From Eubacteriales bacterium (GTDB lineage Bacteria > Bacillota > Clostridia > Saccharofermentanales > DTU023): a stretch of 40,824 nucleotides of DNA. The stretch is taken from assembly GCA_028706195.1 (NCBI GenBank), contig JAQWBU010000003.1, positions 1-40,824 of the forward strand, given 5' to 3'. Of the stretch, positions 28,388 to 38,696 are shown piece after piece. Each line of letters starts with the position of its first letter. The first letter of the stretch is position 1. A program made the translations under genes and the position numbers. Under the pieces are notes generated by a model. That model was given only the letters and a program-made list of their open reading frames with translations, was not told where the DNA came from and made no database searches.

Positions 28388-30271
28388 AATTCTGGAGTCG
28401 CCCACTAACTTGGTTAGCTTTAAGCGGTCGAAGTGCTCCAGGATAGCGATGGCGAACTTTCTTGTAGTTCCCGTCTCATCACGGAAATCGGCGAGTGTGA
28501 CAGAGCCACGCTCGTCGATATCTTTTTTTACCTGTTTAAGAGCTTTCTCCACAATACTGTGATGCATCAGTATCTGCTCCGTCAGACGGATGAGAATGCC
28601 GTCGTTCACCATTCTGGAAAGGATTTGGTCGATCTTGTCATCTTTGTTGTATTCGGCTATCAATTCATCTGTAGCGCTGGGTGAGAAAGCTTCAGCTTCA
28701 TATCGAGAGCTGAGTTCATCAATCAGTTGCTGCTCACGGGGGGACAAGTCAGCTGAGTGTCCTTTCAAGGCAATTTCACCGTCCCTGTCTTCGACATACC
28801 CAAGATTCACCAGCTCATCGATAACACGATCTGACACTTGTATAGATGCCCGCGGCAATAGCCGGGTACGCAGAGACTCGCGTTTCATGCCCAGTTCCAA
28901 AGGCAGAGCTTCATGAAATTTTTGTAGAATGTCACGGCATTTCTCAGATAAAAGTTTCATACCCGAGATATGAAGGACTGTCTGTTCGTTAAGCTGCACT
29001 GCGCGTCCGCTCTCAATTAAAGGCTGCAGGTATTTTTTGCCATCCGCCACTTGTATACCGGCGCGGTAATAAATCTCATTCAAAGGTTTAAAGCGCAAGG
29101 CACTGCTTTTCAGGGCCCGATCCAGTCTGGCTGTAGCATCTTCACTGCGCATAAGCTCAAAGTCGTCCAGATCACTGTAACGTTTACGCTTATTTGCTAT
29201 CGGATCCAGTATGATTCCGCCGCCAATTGTTTCTACCGGAGAGTAAAATCGGACAACGAAATGATCTCCCTGTTTGATGTAAGTCTGTTCTTCCAGACGC
29301 AGTTGAGCCGAAGCAGTGTCGCCTTTTTCCAAAATGTCCCGATCCAGCAGAACCACCCTTGCCAGCAATTCTCTGGAGCCATGATAAAGATGCACGCGCA
29401 TTCCATTTTCAATCTGGAATCGGCTGTGTTTCAGAGATCTTAAGTCGACATCAAGAATATAAGTGGGTAAGAGAGATCCACTTTCAGCCAGAATATTTCC
29501 TCTTTCCACTTCATCCTTTTTCGTGCCGGAAAGGTTGACTGCGACTCTTTGTCCCGCTCTTGCTTCATCCACGGCCTCATCATGCACCTGAACTGAACGC
29601 ACGCGGACCTTTTTCTCCTGAGGATAAAGTACAACATCGTCGCCGCTGGAGAGTTTTCCTTCGATAAGGGTGCCTGTAACAACAGTCCCGATTCCGCTCA
29701 GGGTGAATACACGATCTATGGGCAGACGGAAAGGAACTGAGACTTTCTTCTGATCCGCTGCTTCAACAGCATCAATTAATGTCTGCCTTAATTCTGCGAT
29801 GCCCTCCCCATTAGTGGAAGAGACGTGGAAGATGGGAGCATTCTCGAGGAAAGTACCGGCAATATGCTCACGCAGGTCTTCTTCTGCCAATTCTCGCCAT
29901 TCCTCATCCACCAGATCGATCTTGGTCAAAGCGATCACACCTTGTTTAATGCCTAACAACTGCAAAATACCGAGATGTTCAAGGGTTTGCGGCATTACAC
30001 CTTCATCTGCTGCCACTACCAGAAGAGCGATGTCAATGCCGCCTGCGCCGGCCAGCATGTTGCTGACAAAGCGTTCGTGGCCCGGAACGTCAATAATTCC
30101 GGCGCGCCCACCGTCCGGCAGATCCAGATAGGCAAAGCCTAGCTCAATCGTGATGCCGCGAGCTTTTTCTTCGCGGAGTCTGTCGGTGTCTATTTTTGTC
30201 AAAGCACTGATCAGTGAGGTTTTGCCGTGATCCACATGGCCGGCGGTGCCGATGATTACGTTATTGCTCAT
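28373..30271 (-). CDS. selB: Selenocysteine-specific elongation factor SelB
   Basis: [54 protein letters not shown]; start 30271 overlaps selA stop by 4 bp. Confidence 0.97.
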   Translation of the reverse strand: MSNNVIIGTAGHVDHGKTSLISALTKIDTDRLREEKARGITIELGFAYLDLPDGGRAGIIDVPGHERFVSNMLAGAGGIDIALLVVAADEGVMPQTLEHLGILQLLGIKQGVIALTKIDLVDEEWRELAEEDLREHIAGTFLENAPIFHVSSTNGEGIAELRQTLIDAVEAADQKKVSVPFRLPIDRVFTLSGIGTVVTGTLIEGKLSSGDDVVLYPQEKKVRVRSVQVHDEAVDEARAGQRVAVNLSGTKKDEVERGNILAESGSLLPTYILDVDLRSLKHSRFQIENGMRVHLYHGSRELLARVVLLDRDILEKGDTASAQLRLEEQTYIKQGDHFVVRFYSPVETIGGGIILDPIANKRKRYSDLDDFELMRSEDATARLDRALKSSALRFKPLNEIYYRAGIQVADGKKYLQPLIESGRAVQLNEQTVLHISGMKLLSEKCRDILQKFHEALPLELGMKRESLRTRLLPRASIQVSDRVIDELVNLGYVEDRDGEIALKGHSADLSPREQQLIDELSSRYEAEAFSPSATDELIAEYNKDDKIDQILSRMVNDGILIRLTEQILMHHSIVEKALKQVKKDIDERGSVTLADFRDETGTTRKFAIAILEHFDRLKLTKLVGDSRILLGD

Positions 30272-31662
30272 AGCTGCACCCTCTTGCACACAGTAATGAG
30301 AATATCACTCAAGTCATTGTCCTCTTCGGGTTTTATTGTCCGCAGATCAAAGTGGAGACGATCTCGTACGATTCTGGAGATGACAGGAATATCGGCCTTA
30401 TGCAAGCCCTTATCAATCATCTGAGCAGATTGTCCAGCTGCGGGATTTACAACAACATTATAGGAATCAAGTGTCACTCCAGGCGAGGAACCGCCGCCCA
30501 GGACAGCTGTACTTTTTTCAAGCTCAGCGTCAATATCGTGAGACTTCAGTTTCTCTGCGAGGCGAGCACTGCGAGCTTTCAAATCCTCAAGCTCTACCAG
30601 CGTCATCTGCAGCAGAGGGATGTTTTCTCTGGCTTTATCCGGATCAGAGTAAAGCAGAAGGGTGGCTTCCAAAGCAGCCAAAGTCATCTTGTCGACGCGC
30701 AGAGGACGCAGCAGGGGGTGATGCTTTATTTTTGCTATATGTTCAGCTCGTCCCAGAATAATACCAGCCTGGGGTCCTCCTAAGAGTTTATCGCCTGAGA
30801 ACATAACGAGATCCACCTTGGCGTCGAGGGCTTCTTTTATTGTCGGTTCATCCGGCAGCAGAGGTGTCAGAGCATCGGAAAAAGAACCGCTGCCCAGATC
30901 ATATATCAGCGGCAGTCCGGTCTCTTCAGCCAACGCATGAAGATCTTCGATGGAAACTTCAGCAGTAAAACCCTCCATCAGAAAGTTGCTGCGGTGAACT
31001 TTTAACAGCGCTGCAGTCTCATCATTTATCGCGTTGCGATAATCTTTCAGGTGAGTTTTATTTGTTGTACCGACTTCTATGAGTCGGGCTCCACTTTCGC
31101 TCATGACTTCAGGTACACGGAAGGAGCCGCCGATTTCCACTAGTTCACCACGGGATACAATGACTTCCTTGCCGCGGGCCAGAGCCGCCAGTGTAAGCAG
31201 GACAGCAGCGGCGTTATTATTGACAACCACAGCTGCTTCCACGCCGAAGATGTCCTGCATTCTCTCTTCAATATTGCTGGTACGGTAACCTCGTTTTCCC
31301 AGTTCCAGATCGTACTCCAGATTACTGTATGAAGAAGCAACTTCGCACACTGCGTCGACAGCAGCCTGAGCCAGAGGAGCTCGGCCAAGGTTAGTGTGCA
31401 GTATAGTTCCTGTTGCATTTAAAACACGCCGCAGCTTGGGGTTTTGGCTCTCTTTGACGTGTGCAGATACTGCTGCTAACAAGCTGTCCAGGGTTTCTGC
31501 AGTTGATCCTTCGAGAAGTCTTTGCCGCAGATTGTCAATGCAGCTACGACAAGCTGCAAGTACAGGCGCACGTCCATAGCAGCGCTGTAGTTCCTGCAAT
31601 TCTTCCAGTTCTATGAACTCGTCTATCTGAGGTAAATCGCGTGGGGTTTTAATCGTTGTCAT
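30268..31662 (-). CDS. selA: L-seryl-tRNA(Sec) selenium transferase SelA
   Basis: LNATGTILHTNLGRAPLA, VNNNAAAVLL, MFSGDKLLGGPQAGIILGR; start taken at MTTIKTPRDLPQID (31662). Confidence 0.96.
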   Translation of the reverse strand: MTTIKTPRDLPQIDEFIELEELQELQRCYGRAPVLAACRSCIDNLRQRLLEGSTAETLDSLLAAVSAHVKESQNPKLRRVLNATGTILHTNLGRAPLAQAAVDAVCEVASSYSNLEYDLELGKRGYRTSNIEERMQDIFGVEAAVVVNNNAAAVLLTLAALARGKEVIVSRGELVEIGGSFRVPEVMSESGARLIEVGTTNKTHLKDYRNAINDETAALLKVHRSNFLMEGFTAEVSIEDLHALAEETGLPLIYDLGSGSFSDALTPLLPDEPTIKEALDAKVDLVMFSGDKLLGGPQAGIILGRAEHIAKIKHHPLLRPLRVDKMTLAALEATLLLYSDPDKARENIPLLQMTLVELEDLKARSARLAEKLKSHDIDAELEKSTAVLGGGSSPGVTLDSYNVVVNPAAGQSAQMIDKGLHKADIPVISRIVRDRLHFDLRTIKPEEDNDLSDILITVCKRVQL

Positions 31663-31753
31663 ATAAGCTCCTCTGCAGCTAAAAGATTTAAGAATCATTG
31701 CTTTACATTGTATCAAATAGAGACTGACATTCCGTTGATCTTAGGTGGAAAAC

Positions 31754-31779
31754 AAAAATATCCGGGATATCACCGGATA
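31754..31779 (-). terminator. Terminator on - strand between DUF3343 gene and selA
   Basis: Inverted repeat TATCCGG (31759-31765) / CCGGATA (31773-31779); on - strand followed by TTTTT (complement of 31754-31758). Confidence 0.7.
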
Positions 31780-31799
31780 AGTTAAAAAATGTATTTGAC

Positions 31800-32039
31800 C
31801 TATTCGTTGTGATAGAGCAGATCGAAATTGTTTCCGGAAATCAGGTAGACAGCTTCAGTGTCCTCGTCAGCCATAGTCTTCGCGTCAAATTCAAGAGAAA
31901 AACTAACCGCTGTTCCGCAGGAGACACTTACTTTTCTTGGAGCAGCAATCAGCTTAGCTGATTCATCACCAAGCTTCTGCAAGCGCTTATGAAAACTGAA
32001 AGCGCCGAAATGCGTGTAAAAAGTAGCTAAATATCTCAT
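31800..32039 (-). CDS. DUF3343 small protein, putative Se/S carrier-like
   Basis: MRYLATFYTHFGAFSFHKRLQKLGDESAKLIAAPRKVSVSCGTAVSF, typical DUF3343; next to yedF/yedE. Start uncertain (32039, 32048 or 32075). Confidence 0.8.
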   Translation of the reverse strand: MRYLATFYTHFGAFSFHKRLQKLGDESAKLIAAPRKVSVSCGTAVSFSLEFDAKTMADEDTEAVYLISGNNFDLLYHNE

Positions 32040-32051
32040 CAGATACATTTT

Positions 32052-32082
32052 GGGCAGGTTGATAGAACTTGTCAACCTGCCC
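32052..32082 (-). promoter_or_regulatory. 11-bp perfect hairpin between yedF and DUF3343 gene
   Basis: GGGCAGGTTGA (32052-32062) / TCAACCTGCCC (32072-32082). Confidence 0.8.
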
Positions 32083-32102
32083 AGCCGTGTATTAGGTCTT
32101 TC

Positions 32103-32309
32103 TTATTTCACGAAGGTGATGGTGTATTCGTTACCGGCTTCGTCAACTTCGATAGTTTTGTTATTTTGATTAGCGAAACGCTTGATGTTTTCCAATGGCG
32201 TCGTATCATCCACGAGCACTGCAAAGGGATACTCGCCGGCGTCCATGGCTGCTTTAGCCAAAAGAACGGGCTCAGGACAAGACAATCCGCGTGCATCAAC
32301 TTTTTTCAT
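32103..32309 (-). CDS. yedF: YedF/TusA-like sulfur/selenium carrier protein
   Basis: MKKVDARGLSCPEPVLLAKAAMDAGEY with the CPxP motif. Confidence 0.92.
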   Translation of the reverse strand: MKKVDARGLSCPEPVLLAKAAMDAGEYPFAVLVDDTTPLENIKRFANQNNKTIEVDEAGNEYTITFVK

Positions 32310-32347
32310 AACAGATCCTTTCCAGAGACATCCGAGAATGTTCTCTA

Positions 32348-33445
32348 TTACGCTTCTGCAGTTTCTTTCTTTTTGCTGTAGGCGAAACCGATTACAAGCA
32401 TGATTACTATTGCAACGATTACGGCAATTCTGCCGGCTTCTGTAGTACCGCCGGAGACTCTGACGCCTTCTTCAATTTTCTCGCCACCGGAAGCAAGTCC
32501 GAAGTTGTGTGCGAAAGCTGCACCGACCAGGAAGCCGAGCATTGTGATAGCGGAGTCAACGTTACCGGTTCCGGTCAGGACGAGCTGACGCATCGGGCAG
32601 CCGCCCAGAAGAGCGGAGCCAAGACCGACACCGACCATTGCCAGTAGATTCCAGAGATGCTCACTGTGAGCTATTGGTTGATTCTGAAAGCCAAGGTTAA
32701 AGGTGCTTGCAGCGAGGTTAAAGACAAGTGCAGCAACAAAGATGGCCAGCCCGCCCCAGAAAAGATGCGGATCTTTCAGCATGATAAGATCACGGAAACC
32801 ACCCATTTGGCAGATACGTGAACGTTGAGCCAGACCGCCGATGATCAGAGCGATCACGAGTGCAATCCACATCGGAGCGCGAGCTGCGCCCGGTCCGGAT
32901 TCAGACCATGCCAGCAAGCTGCTGCCGGTGGCCAGCAAAACCAGCAAAACGACTTGAGTCGCAGGCATTATAGCCCCTTCAACTGCGTTCTTTTTGTAAG
33001 TGCGGCCTAATGAATAACCGTTTTTCAGGAAAAGTGTACCTATGTACACACCCAGGACAAATCCAACTAAACCAACCCAGGCATTGAGATCACCTGCGGC
33101 CATACGCAATACCATACGCAGGGGGCAACCCAGGAAAACCAGTGCTGTGATCATGACAAAAAAGCCGAGAACAAAGCGTGTCAAGGGTGATGAACCACCT
33201 CTGGCTTTAAATTCCTTTGTCACCAATGAAACTATAAATGATCCCAGTAAGAGACCGATAATTTCCGGACGGGCGTACTGTACGACTGGTGCGGAATGCA
33301 AGTGCAAGGCACCGGAAGTGTCACGGACAAAACAAGCGATACAGAAACCCATATTGGCGGGGTTTCCCAGTAGCATCAGACCGACTCCGGCAGCGCCCAG
33401 AGCTAAGCCTGTCACTACGACAAGAATCAAGTTTTTCTTCTTCAT
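32348..33445 (-). CDS. yedE: YedE family putative selenium transporter
   Basis: 365 aa polytopic; GNPANMGFCIACFVRDTSGALHLH, FLGCPLRMVLRMAAGD, LLGGCPMRQLVLTGTGNVDSA. Confidence 0.92.
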   Translation of the reverse strand: MKKKNLILVVVTGLALGAAGVGLMLLGNPANMGFCIACFVRDTSGALHLHSAPVVQYARPEIIGLLLGSFIVSLVTKEFKARGGSSPLTRFVLGFFVMITALVFLGCPLRMVLRMAAGDLNAWVGLVGFVLGVYIGTLFLKNGYSLGRTYKKNAVEGAIMPATQVVLLVLLATGSSLLAWSESGPGAARAPMWIALVIALIIGGLAQRSRICQMGGFRDLIMLKDPHLFWGGLAIFVAALVFNLAASTFNLGFQNQPIAHSEHLWNLLAMVGVGLGSALLGGCPMRQLVLTGTGNVDSAITMLGFLVGAAFAHNFGLASGGEKIEEGVRVSGGTTEAGRIAVIVAIVIMLVIGFAYSKKKETAEA

Positions 33446-33489
33446 GTTTCTCTCCTCTTATAATATTATTAAAGTTCAGCAGGCATTTT

Positions 33490-33504
33490 ATTTGATAATC
33501 AAAT
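33490..33504. promoter_or_regulatory. 15-bp palindrome in the divergent yedE / cysteine desulfurase intergenic region
   Basis: ATTTGAT-A-ATCAAAT perfect inverted repeat. Confidence 0.45.
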
Positions 33505-33596
33505 TTGCACTGAACGTTAATCGAGCATATTATACGATCAGATAATTTGAATCAGGCTTTATTGAATAATCTAATAAAGACATGGAGAAATGTTCA

Positions 33597-34763
33597 ATGA
33601 GTATTTTTATCAATGCAGATCAGGCCAGCACAGCTTCACCTAAAGCGCCGGCTGTTGGCGAGGCAATGAAAAATTTTATTGATGCGGGAGCTTTTAACGC
33701 TTCGCGTGGAATTTATGCCGGAGCCTTTGACACCGAGGCAATGTTGTATCGTACGAGGGAGCAGCTGTGCGATTTATTTGATGCACCGAAAATCAAAAAC
33801 GTCACTTTCACTTCAGGCGTGACTTTGGCTCTTAATGTCTTGTTTTATGGAATTTTGCAAAAAGGGGATCATGTCATCACGAGCTCAATGGAGCATAACG
33901 CGGTGATGCGCCCCCTTACCCATTTACGGGATGATGGCCGCATTGAGTTTTCACTTGCTGCAGCTGACAAGCAAGGTCGGCTTGATCCTGAGAAAATTGT
34001 TGAACTGATAAAACCGGAAACCAAACTGATAGTAGTCACTGCTGCTTCAAACGTCGTCGGCACCCGACTACCCATAAGGGAGATCGGTAAAATCTGTCAG
34101 GAAAAGGGAATTATGTTTGCTGTTGATAGTGCTCAGCTTGCCGGCACTTATCCTATTTCAATGCGTGAAGAAAATATTGATGCTTTGACTGTTACCGGCC
34201 ACAAAGGTCTTATGGGTCCTCAGGGCGTAGGTGCTTTGATCCTCTCTGACACGGCAGCGGATTTGATTGAGCCGCTAGTCTGCGGAGGAACAGGGAGCTT
34301 TTCCCAATTGGAGACGATGCCGGAACCTTTGCCTGACCGCCTCGAGGCGGGAACACTTCCCTTGCCTGCGATTGCGGGTTTAAGCGCCGCTTTGGACTGG
34401 ATTGAAGAAACGGGTATATTTGATATTCATGAACACAAAGCTGATCTGACAGCACAGTTTTTGCGCCGTATTAGTGAGATTCCGGGAGTTCGGATCTTTG
34501 GTATTTCTGATCCTGAAGAAAGAGAGGGACGCGTAGCAGTGGTTTCTTTGCAACTGGACGGAATGGATCCGGCGGAACTTTCGCAGCGTTTATCTGAAGC
34601 AGGAGTGCTGACACGGGTAGGCTTACATTGTGCTCCCCGAGCCCATCAGACAATTGGATCCTATCCCCAGGGAACAGTGCGTTTCTCTTTTGCATATAAT
34701 CATAGTCTGTCGGATGTAGATAAAGTAGCCGACATTCTGAAGTCTATCGTAGAGACGGCTTAG
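33597..34763 (+). CDS. Cysteine desulfurase family (class V aminotransferase), selenium-associated
   Basis: MSIFINADQASTASPKAP; PLP lysine TVTGHKGLMGPQGVG; catalytic Cys GLHCAPRAHQTIG. Confidence 0.9.
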   Translation: MSIFINADQASTASPKAPAVGEAMKNFIDAGAFNASRGIYAGAFDTEAMLYRTREQLCDLFDAPKIKNVTFTSGVTLALNVLFYGILQKGDHVITSSMEHNAVMRPLTHLRDDGRIEFSLAAADKQGRLDPEKIVELIKPETKLIVVTAASNVVGTRLPIREIGKICQEKGIMFAVDSAQLAGTYPISMREENIDALTVTGHKGLMGPQGVGALILSDTAADLIEPLVCGGTGSFSQLETMPEPLPDRLEAGTLPLPAIAGLSAALDWIEETGIFDIHEHKADLTAQFLRRISEIPGVRIFGISDPEEREGRVAVVSLQLDGMDPAELSQRLSEAGVLTRVGLHCAPRAHQTIGSYPQGTVRFSFAYNHSLSDVDKVADILKSIVETA

Positions 34764-34772
34764 CGTTCTCAA

Positions 34773-35810
34773 TCAGATTACTTCAAGCGGGTGAGATCTG
34801 TACTCCGTTACTTCACCGATGACGAAGGCATCTTCGCCTCGATTTTTCATTTCTTCCACATATTTTAGAGCGTCAGATGGAGCCATGGTCAATAGAAGAC
34901 CACCCGACGTTTGAGGGTCGAACATCAGATCAGCTCGTGCCAACTGAACAGAATAAGCTATTTTCACTCTGTCACCAACAAAGCCTCTGTTTCGGTATGC
35001 TCCCGCAGGTAAAATCCCGCCGGCAGCCTGATCCAACGCTTCGGGCAGTAACGGCAGTTTTTCGCTGTCAATGATCAAGCTGCAACGCTTATTTCCCCCG
35101 GCCATTTCCGCAGCATGACCCAGAAGGCCAAATCCTGTAACATCGGTGGCTGCGGACACGTCTAAGTCGCAGGCAGCCTCGGCAGCATTTTTGTTCAGGC
35201 GGGCCATGGTTTCAATCACCAGACGTTCAGTTTCTTTCGAAATCAGTTCAACTTTCATTGCGGTGGTTAAAGCACCGGTTCCTAATGGTTTAGTAAGCAG
35301 CAAGACGTCTCCGATGCGGGGTGTATCGTTGCGCCAGAGCTCATCCGGATGCGCCAAACCCATGACGGAGAGACCATATTTTGGTTCATCATCTTCAATC
35401 GAGTGTCCGCCGGCAATGATCAAGCCGGCTTCCAGGGCCTTGTCCGCACCGCCGCGCAGGATTTCGCGAACCATTTCCAGAGGAAGACAAGAAGGAACTA
35501 AGATGAGATTTAAAGCTGTGACAGGTTTTGCATTCATGGCGTATATATCGCTAATCGCATTGGCTGCTGCGATTAGTCCGAATTCATAGGGATCGTCGAC
35601 AATAGGCGGAAAGAAGTCTATGGTTTGCACAATGGCCAAATCTTCACGTGCCAAATAGACCGAGGCATCGTCCGAAGAATCATAGCCGACTATTAGCCGT
35701 CCATCATTAACCTTGGGCAAATCTTTCAGCAGTTGAGAGAGGACCTCCGGTCCCAGTTTGGAGCCTCAGCCTCCGGCGCTGGTCATTGAAGTCAGTTTGA
35801 TTTTGTCCAT
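34773..35810 (-). CDS. selD: Selenide, water dikinase SelD; UGA (35766-35768 on - strand) read as Sec
   Basis: - strand from 35810: [52 protein letters not shown]; active-site Sec position; AAAGGA RBS upstream. Track ORF 34773-35720 lacks the N-terminus. Confidence 0.96.
35741..35753 (-). promoter_or_regulatory. Candidate bSECIS apical hairpin of selD
   Basis: - strand GGACC-GGA-GGTCC, 5-bp perfect stem, loop starts 17 nt after the UGA. Confidence 0.6.
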
Positions 35811-35851
35811 TTGCTGTCCTTTCTTTCTACGAAATGTCAAGCCAATTCAAT

Positions 35852-36859
35852 TTAGCTGAGATGTTTCGGTCTTGCGTCCTTAACGGTATCCGGATGCGAA
35901 GGCGGATGAGGAAGTTCCGGTACTTTAAAGCTGATTGAGCGCGGATGGTTAACAAAACGCCAGCACTTACGGGTGCCGCCATATTCGCCGTCAACAGTCA
36001 TGGAATTCATGTCATCGAGAAACTCGAATTCACATTCAGACACCAGCTCTCTGATAATAAGTGGATCACTGTGGTGATTTATCAAATTGTTGAGCATAGG
36101 TCCTACCTGCATGATATTTTCCGGTGTGCGAATTAAAAGCAGCTCAAATTTGCCATCATCGAAGCGAGCGCCATGGATTTCAAGTACGCCGCCAATGGAG
36201 CTGGAATTAGCGACAGCACCAAAGATCAAGGATTCTTCGCTCGTGCGGCCATCCCTTGTAATCCGGACATTGAGAGATTCTATGGTAGATAGTGACGTGA
36301 GACCATTGAGCACATAAGCGAAATGACCCAAGGCATTCTTTAGGTTACGGGAAGTAGAATATGATGTTTCGCTGAAAGCGCCGAAGCTGCTCACATAGGT
36401 GAAATGATGCGGTAAGCGGTCGATCTCCTTAGGTGCAACTCCTTGTGGCAGGTCCTGCCTGATGAAGGCTTCACTACCACTGATCGAGCCAATGTCAATC
36501 GCAAAAGATAGACCGTAGAGCATTATTTCAGCAGCTAAATGTGGTTCAGAAGGCAAGTTGAAGCTGTTAGCTACATCGCAGGTTGTGCCCATGGGTAGAA
36601 AAGATAGAAAAGGTCGCTTTTCCAAGTACATCAGACCGGAGGCAACCTCAGACAAAGTTCCGTCACCACCACAGGCGCAAACAAAGTCATGAGCGGATCC
36701 TTCAGCCACAGCAATCAATGTAGCATCATAAATTTGTGAGGTCACCCGAAGAGTGACATCTATTCCAAGCTGCAACAGTTCTTGTTCCAGCTCCAGCCAA
36801 GGCCGGGAATTGGTATTTCTGCCTGCAACAGGGTTTGCAATTATCAAAACTTTTGTCAT
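35852..36859 (-). CDS. Diacylglycerol kinase / YegS-like lipid kinase family
   Basis: MTKVLIIANPVAGRNTNSRP, ACGGDGTLSEVASGL; start chosen at 36859. Confidence 0.9.
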   Translation of the reverse strand: MTKVLIIANPVAGRNTNSRPWLELEQELLQLGIDVTLRVTSQIYDATLIAVAEGSAHDFVCACGGDGTLSEVASGLMYLEKRPFLSFLPMGTTCDVANSFNLPSEPHLAAEIMLYGLSFAIDIGSISGSEAFIRQDLPQGVAPKEIDRLPHHFTYVSSFGAFSETSYSTSRNLKNALGHFAYVLNGLTSLSTIESLNVRITRDGRTSEESLIFGAVANSSSIGGVLEIHGARFDDGKFELLLIRTPENIMQVGPMLNNLINHHSDPLIIRELVSECEFEFLDDMNSMTVDGEYGGTRKCWRFVNHPRSISFKVPELPHPPSHPDTVKDARPKHLS

Positions 36860-36987
36860 ATCCTGCTTCCATTTATCAAATAACTGTTTGATTCTAAACA
36901 AAAAACAAAATTATCATCAACTCTGATATCAGCTTCTGCTGACAGTTTAGCGTAAAAACAGAAATCATAACGTCACTTTAGAAATAA

Positions 36988-37896
36988 TTAGGAAGTACCC
37001 GTATTTCTTTTTTTTACTAAAGCAGTAAAAAATCTTAGTGCCGGTGTACTGGGTCTGTTGTCGGGAGTTACCAGCCAGAAATATCGTTTAAGATCAGAGG
37101 AGTTCGATTCAAGATCGATAACATCCCCTCTTTCGATGTAGGGTTTGGCCGCCTGCTCCGACAACAAAGTGTAACCAAGCCCGCTTTTCACACTCTGCAA
37201 GGCCATACTGGTGCCATTCACCATGGCGACAGTATTCAGCGCTTCCGGATTGATATTGTAAGAATTAAAAAAATTATAGGATTCCAGCCAGGTGCCCGAA
37301 CCTTCTTCGCGTCTGATGAAGGGCCAGCTTTGCAAATCATGGCGATTAACCTTAGATACAGAACTGAGATATGGTTCTAGTGGCGGAGCTATCAGGAGCA
37401 AAGATTCTTCCGCTATTTTGGTAAATAATAGACCTTCATATTCCAGTTTAGTTCCAACGATTGCAAGATCTGCTCGATGTTCGTAAACAGCAGCAGCTGC
37501 TCCGGTGCTGTCGGTTTCGATGATGTCGTAGGAAAGATCCGGGAAAACTTTCTGCAATTGAGGTAATGATTCGGGAAGAAAGTACAAAGCCGGTATGGTG
37601 GAGACAGCTATACGCAAAGTATTGTCGTTTTTTGCTGAGTATGCACGCAAATCAGTCTCGGCCTCATCCAGAAGATCAAGAATCCGCTTGGCATGATCAT
37701 AGAGGAGTGATCCGGCTTCAGTAGTAGTTGAGGATTTCGTGGAACGAACAACTAACTGCAGAGCCAGTTTTTCCTCCAGAGAATTAATGTGCGCACTTAC
37801 AGTCGGCTGAGATAAGGCAAGCTTTTTAGCAGCTTTGGAAAAACTGCCGCTGTCAATAACTGTCACAAATGATTTTAGATCTCGTAAATTCAGCAT
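36988..37896 (-). CDS. LysR family regulator, probably selenium metabolism-associated
   Basis: LRDLKSFVTVIDSGSFSKAAKKLALSQPTVSAHINSLEEKLALQLVVRSTKSSTTTEAG; next to the sel locus. Confidence 0.85.
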   Translation of the reverse strand: MLNLRDLKSFVTVIDSGSFSKAAKKLALSQPTVSAHINSLEEKLALQLVVRSTKSSTTTEAGSLLYDHAKRILDLLDEAETDLRAYSAKNDNTLRIAVSTIPALYFLPESLPQLQKVFPDLSYDIIETDSTGAAAAVYEHRADLAIVGTKLEYEGLLFTKIAEESLLLIAPPLEPYLSSVSKVNRHDLQSWPFIRREEGSGTWLESYNFFNSYNINPEALNTVAMVNGTSMALQSVKSGLGYTLLSEQAAKPYIERGDVIDLESNSSDLKRYFWLVTPDNRPSTPALRFFTALVKKRNTGTS

Positions 37897-37961
37897 CACT
37901 CATAATGATACGTCAATTGCCGTTTTCGTCAATGTTTAACCGGGACGCCCACATTTATTAA

Positions 37962-38693
<732 letters not shown>

Positions 38694-38696
38694 GCT

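Noticed and set aside
35766-35768. selD apparently lacking its N-terminus (track ORF starts at 35720)
   Set aside because: Upstream TGA aligns with the SelD active-site Sec (GGUGSKLGP) and a good RBS/ATG lies at 35810.
37095-37130. GTTCGATTC motif suggesting a tRNA T-arm (search for selC)
   Set aside because: It lies inside the LysR coding region and no acceptor/anticodon arms could be built; no tRNA-Sec identified in the window.
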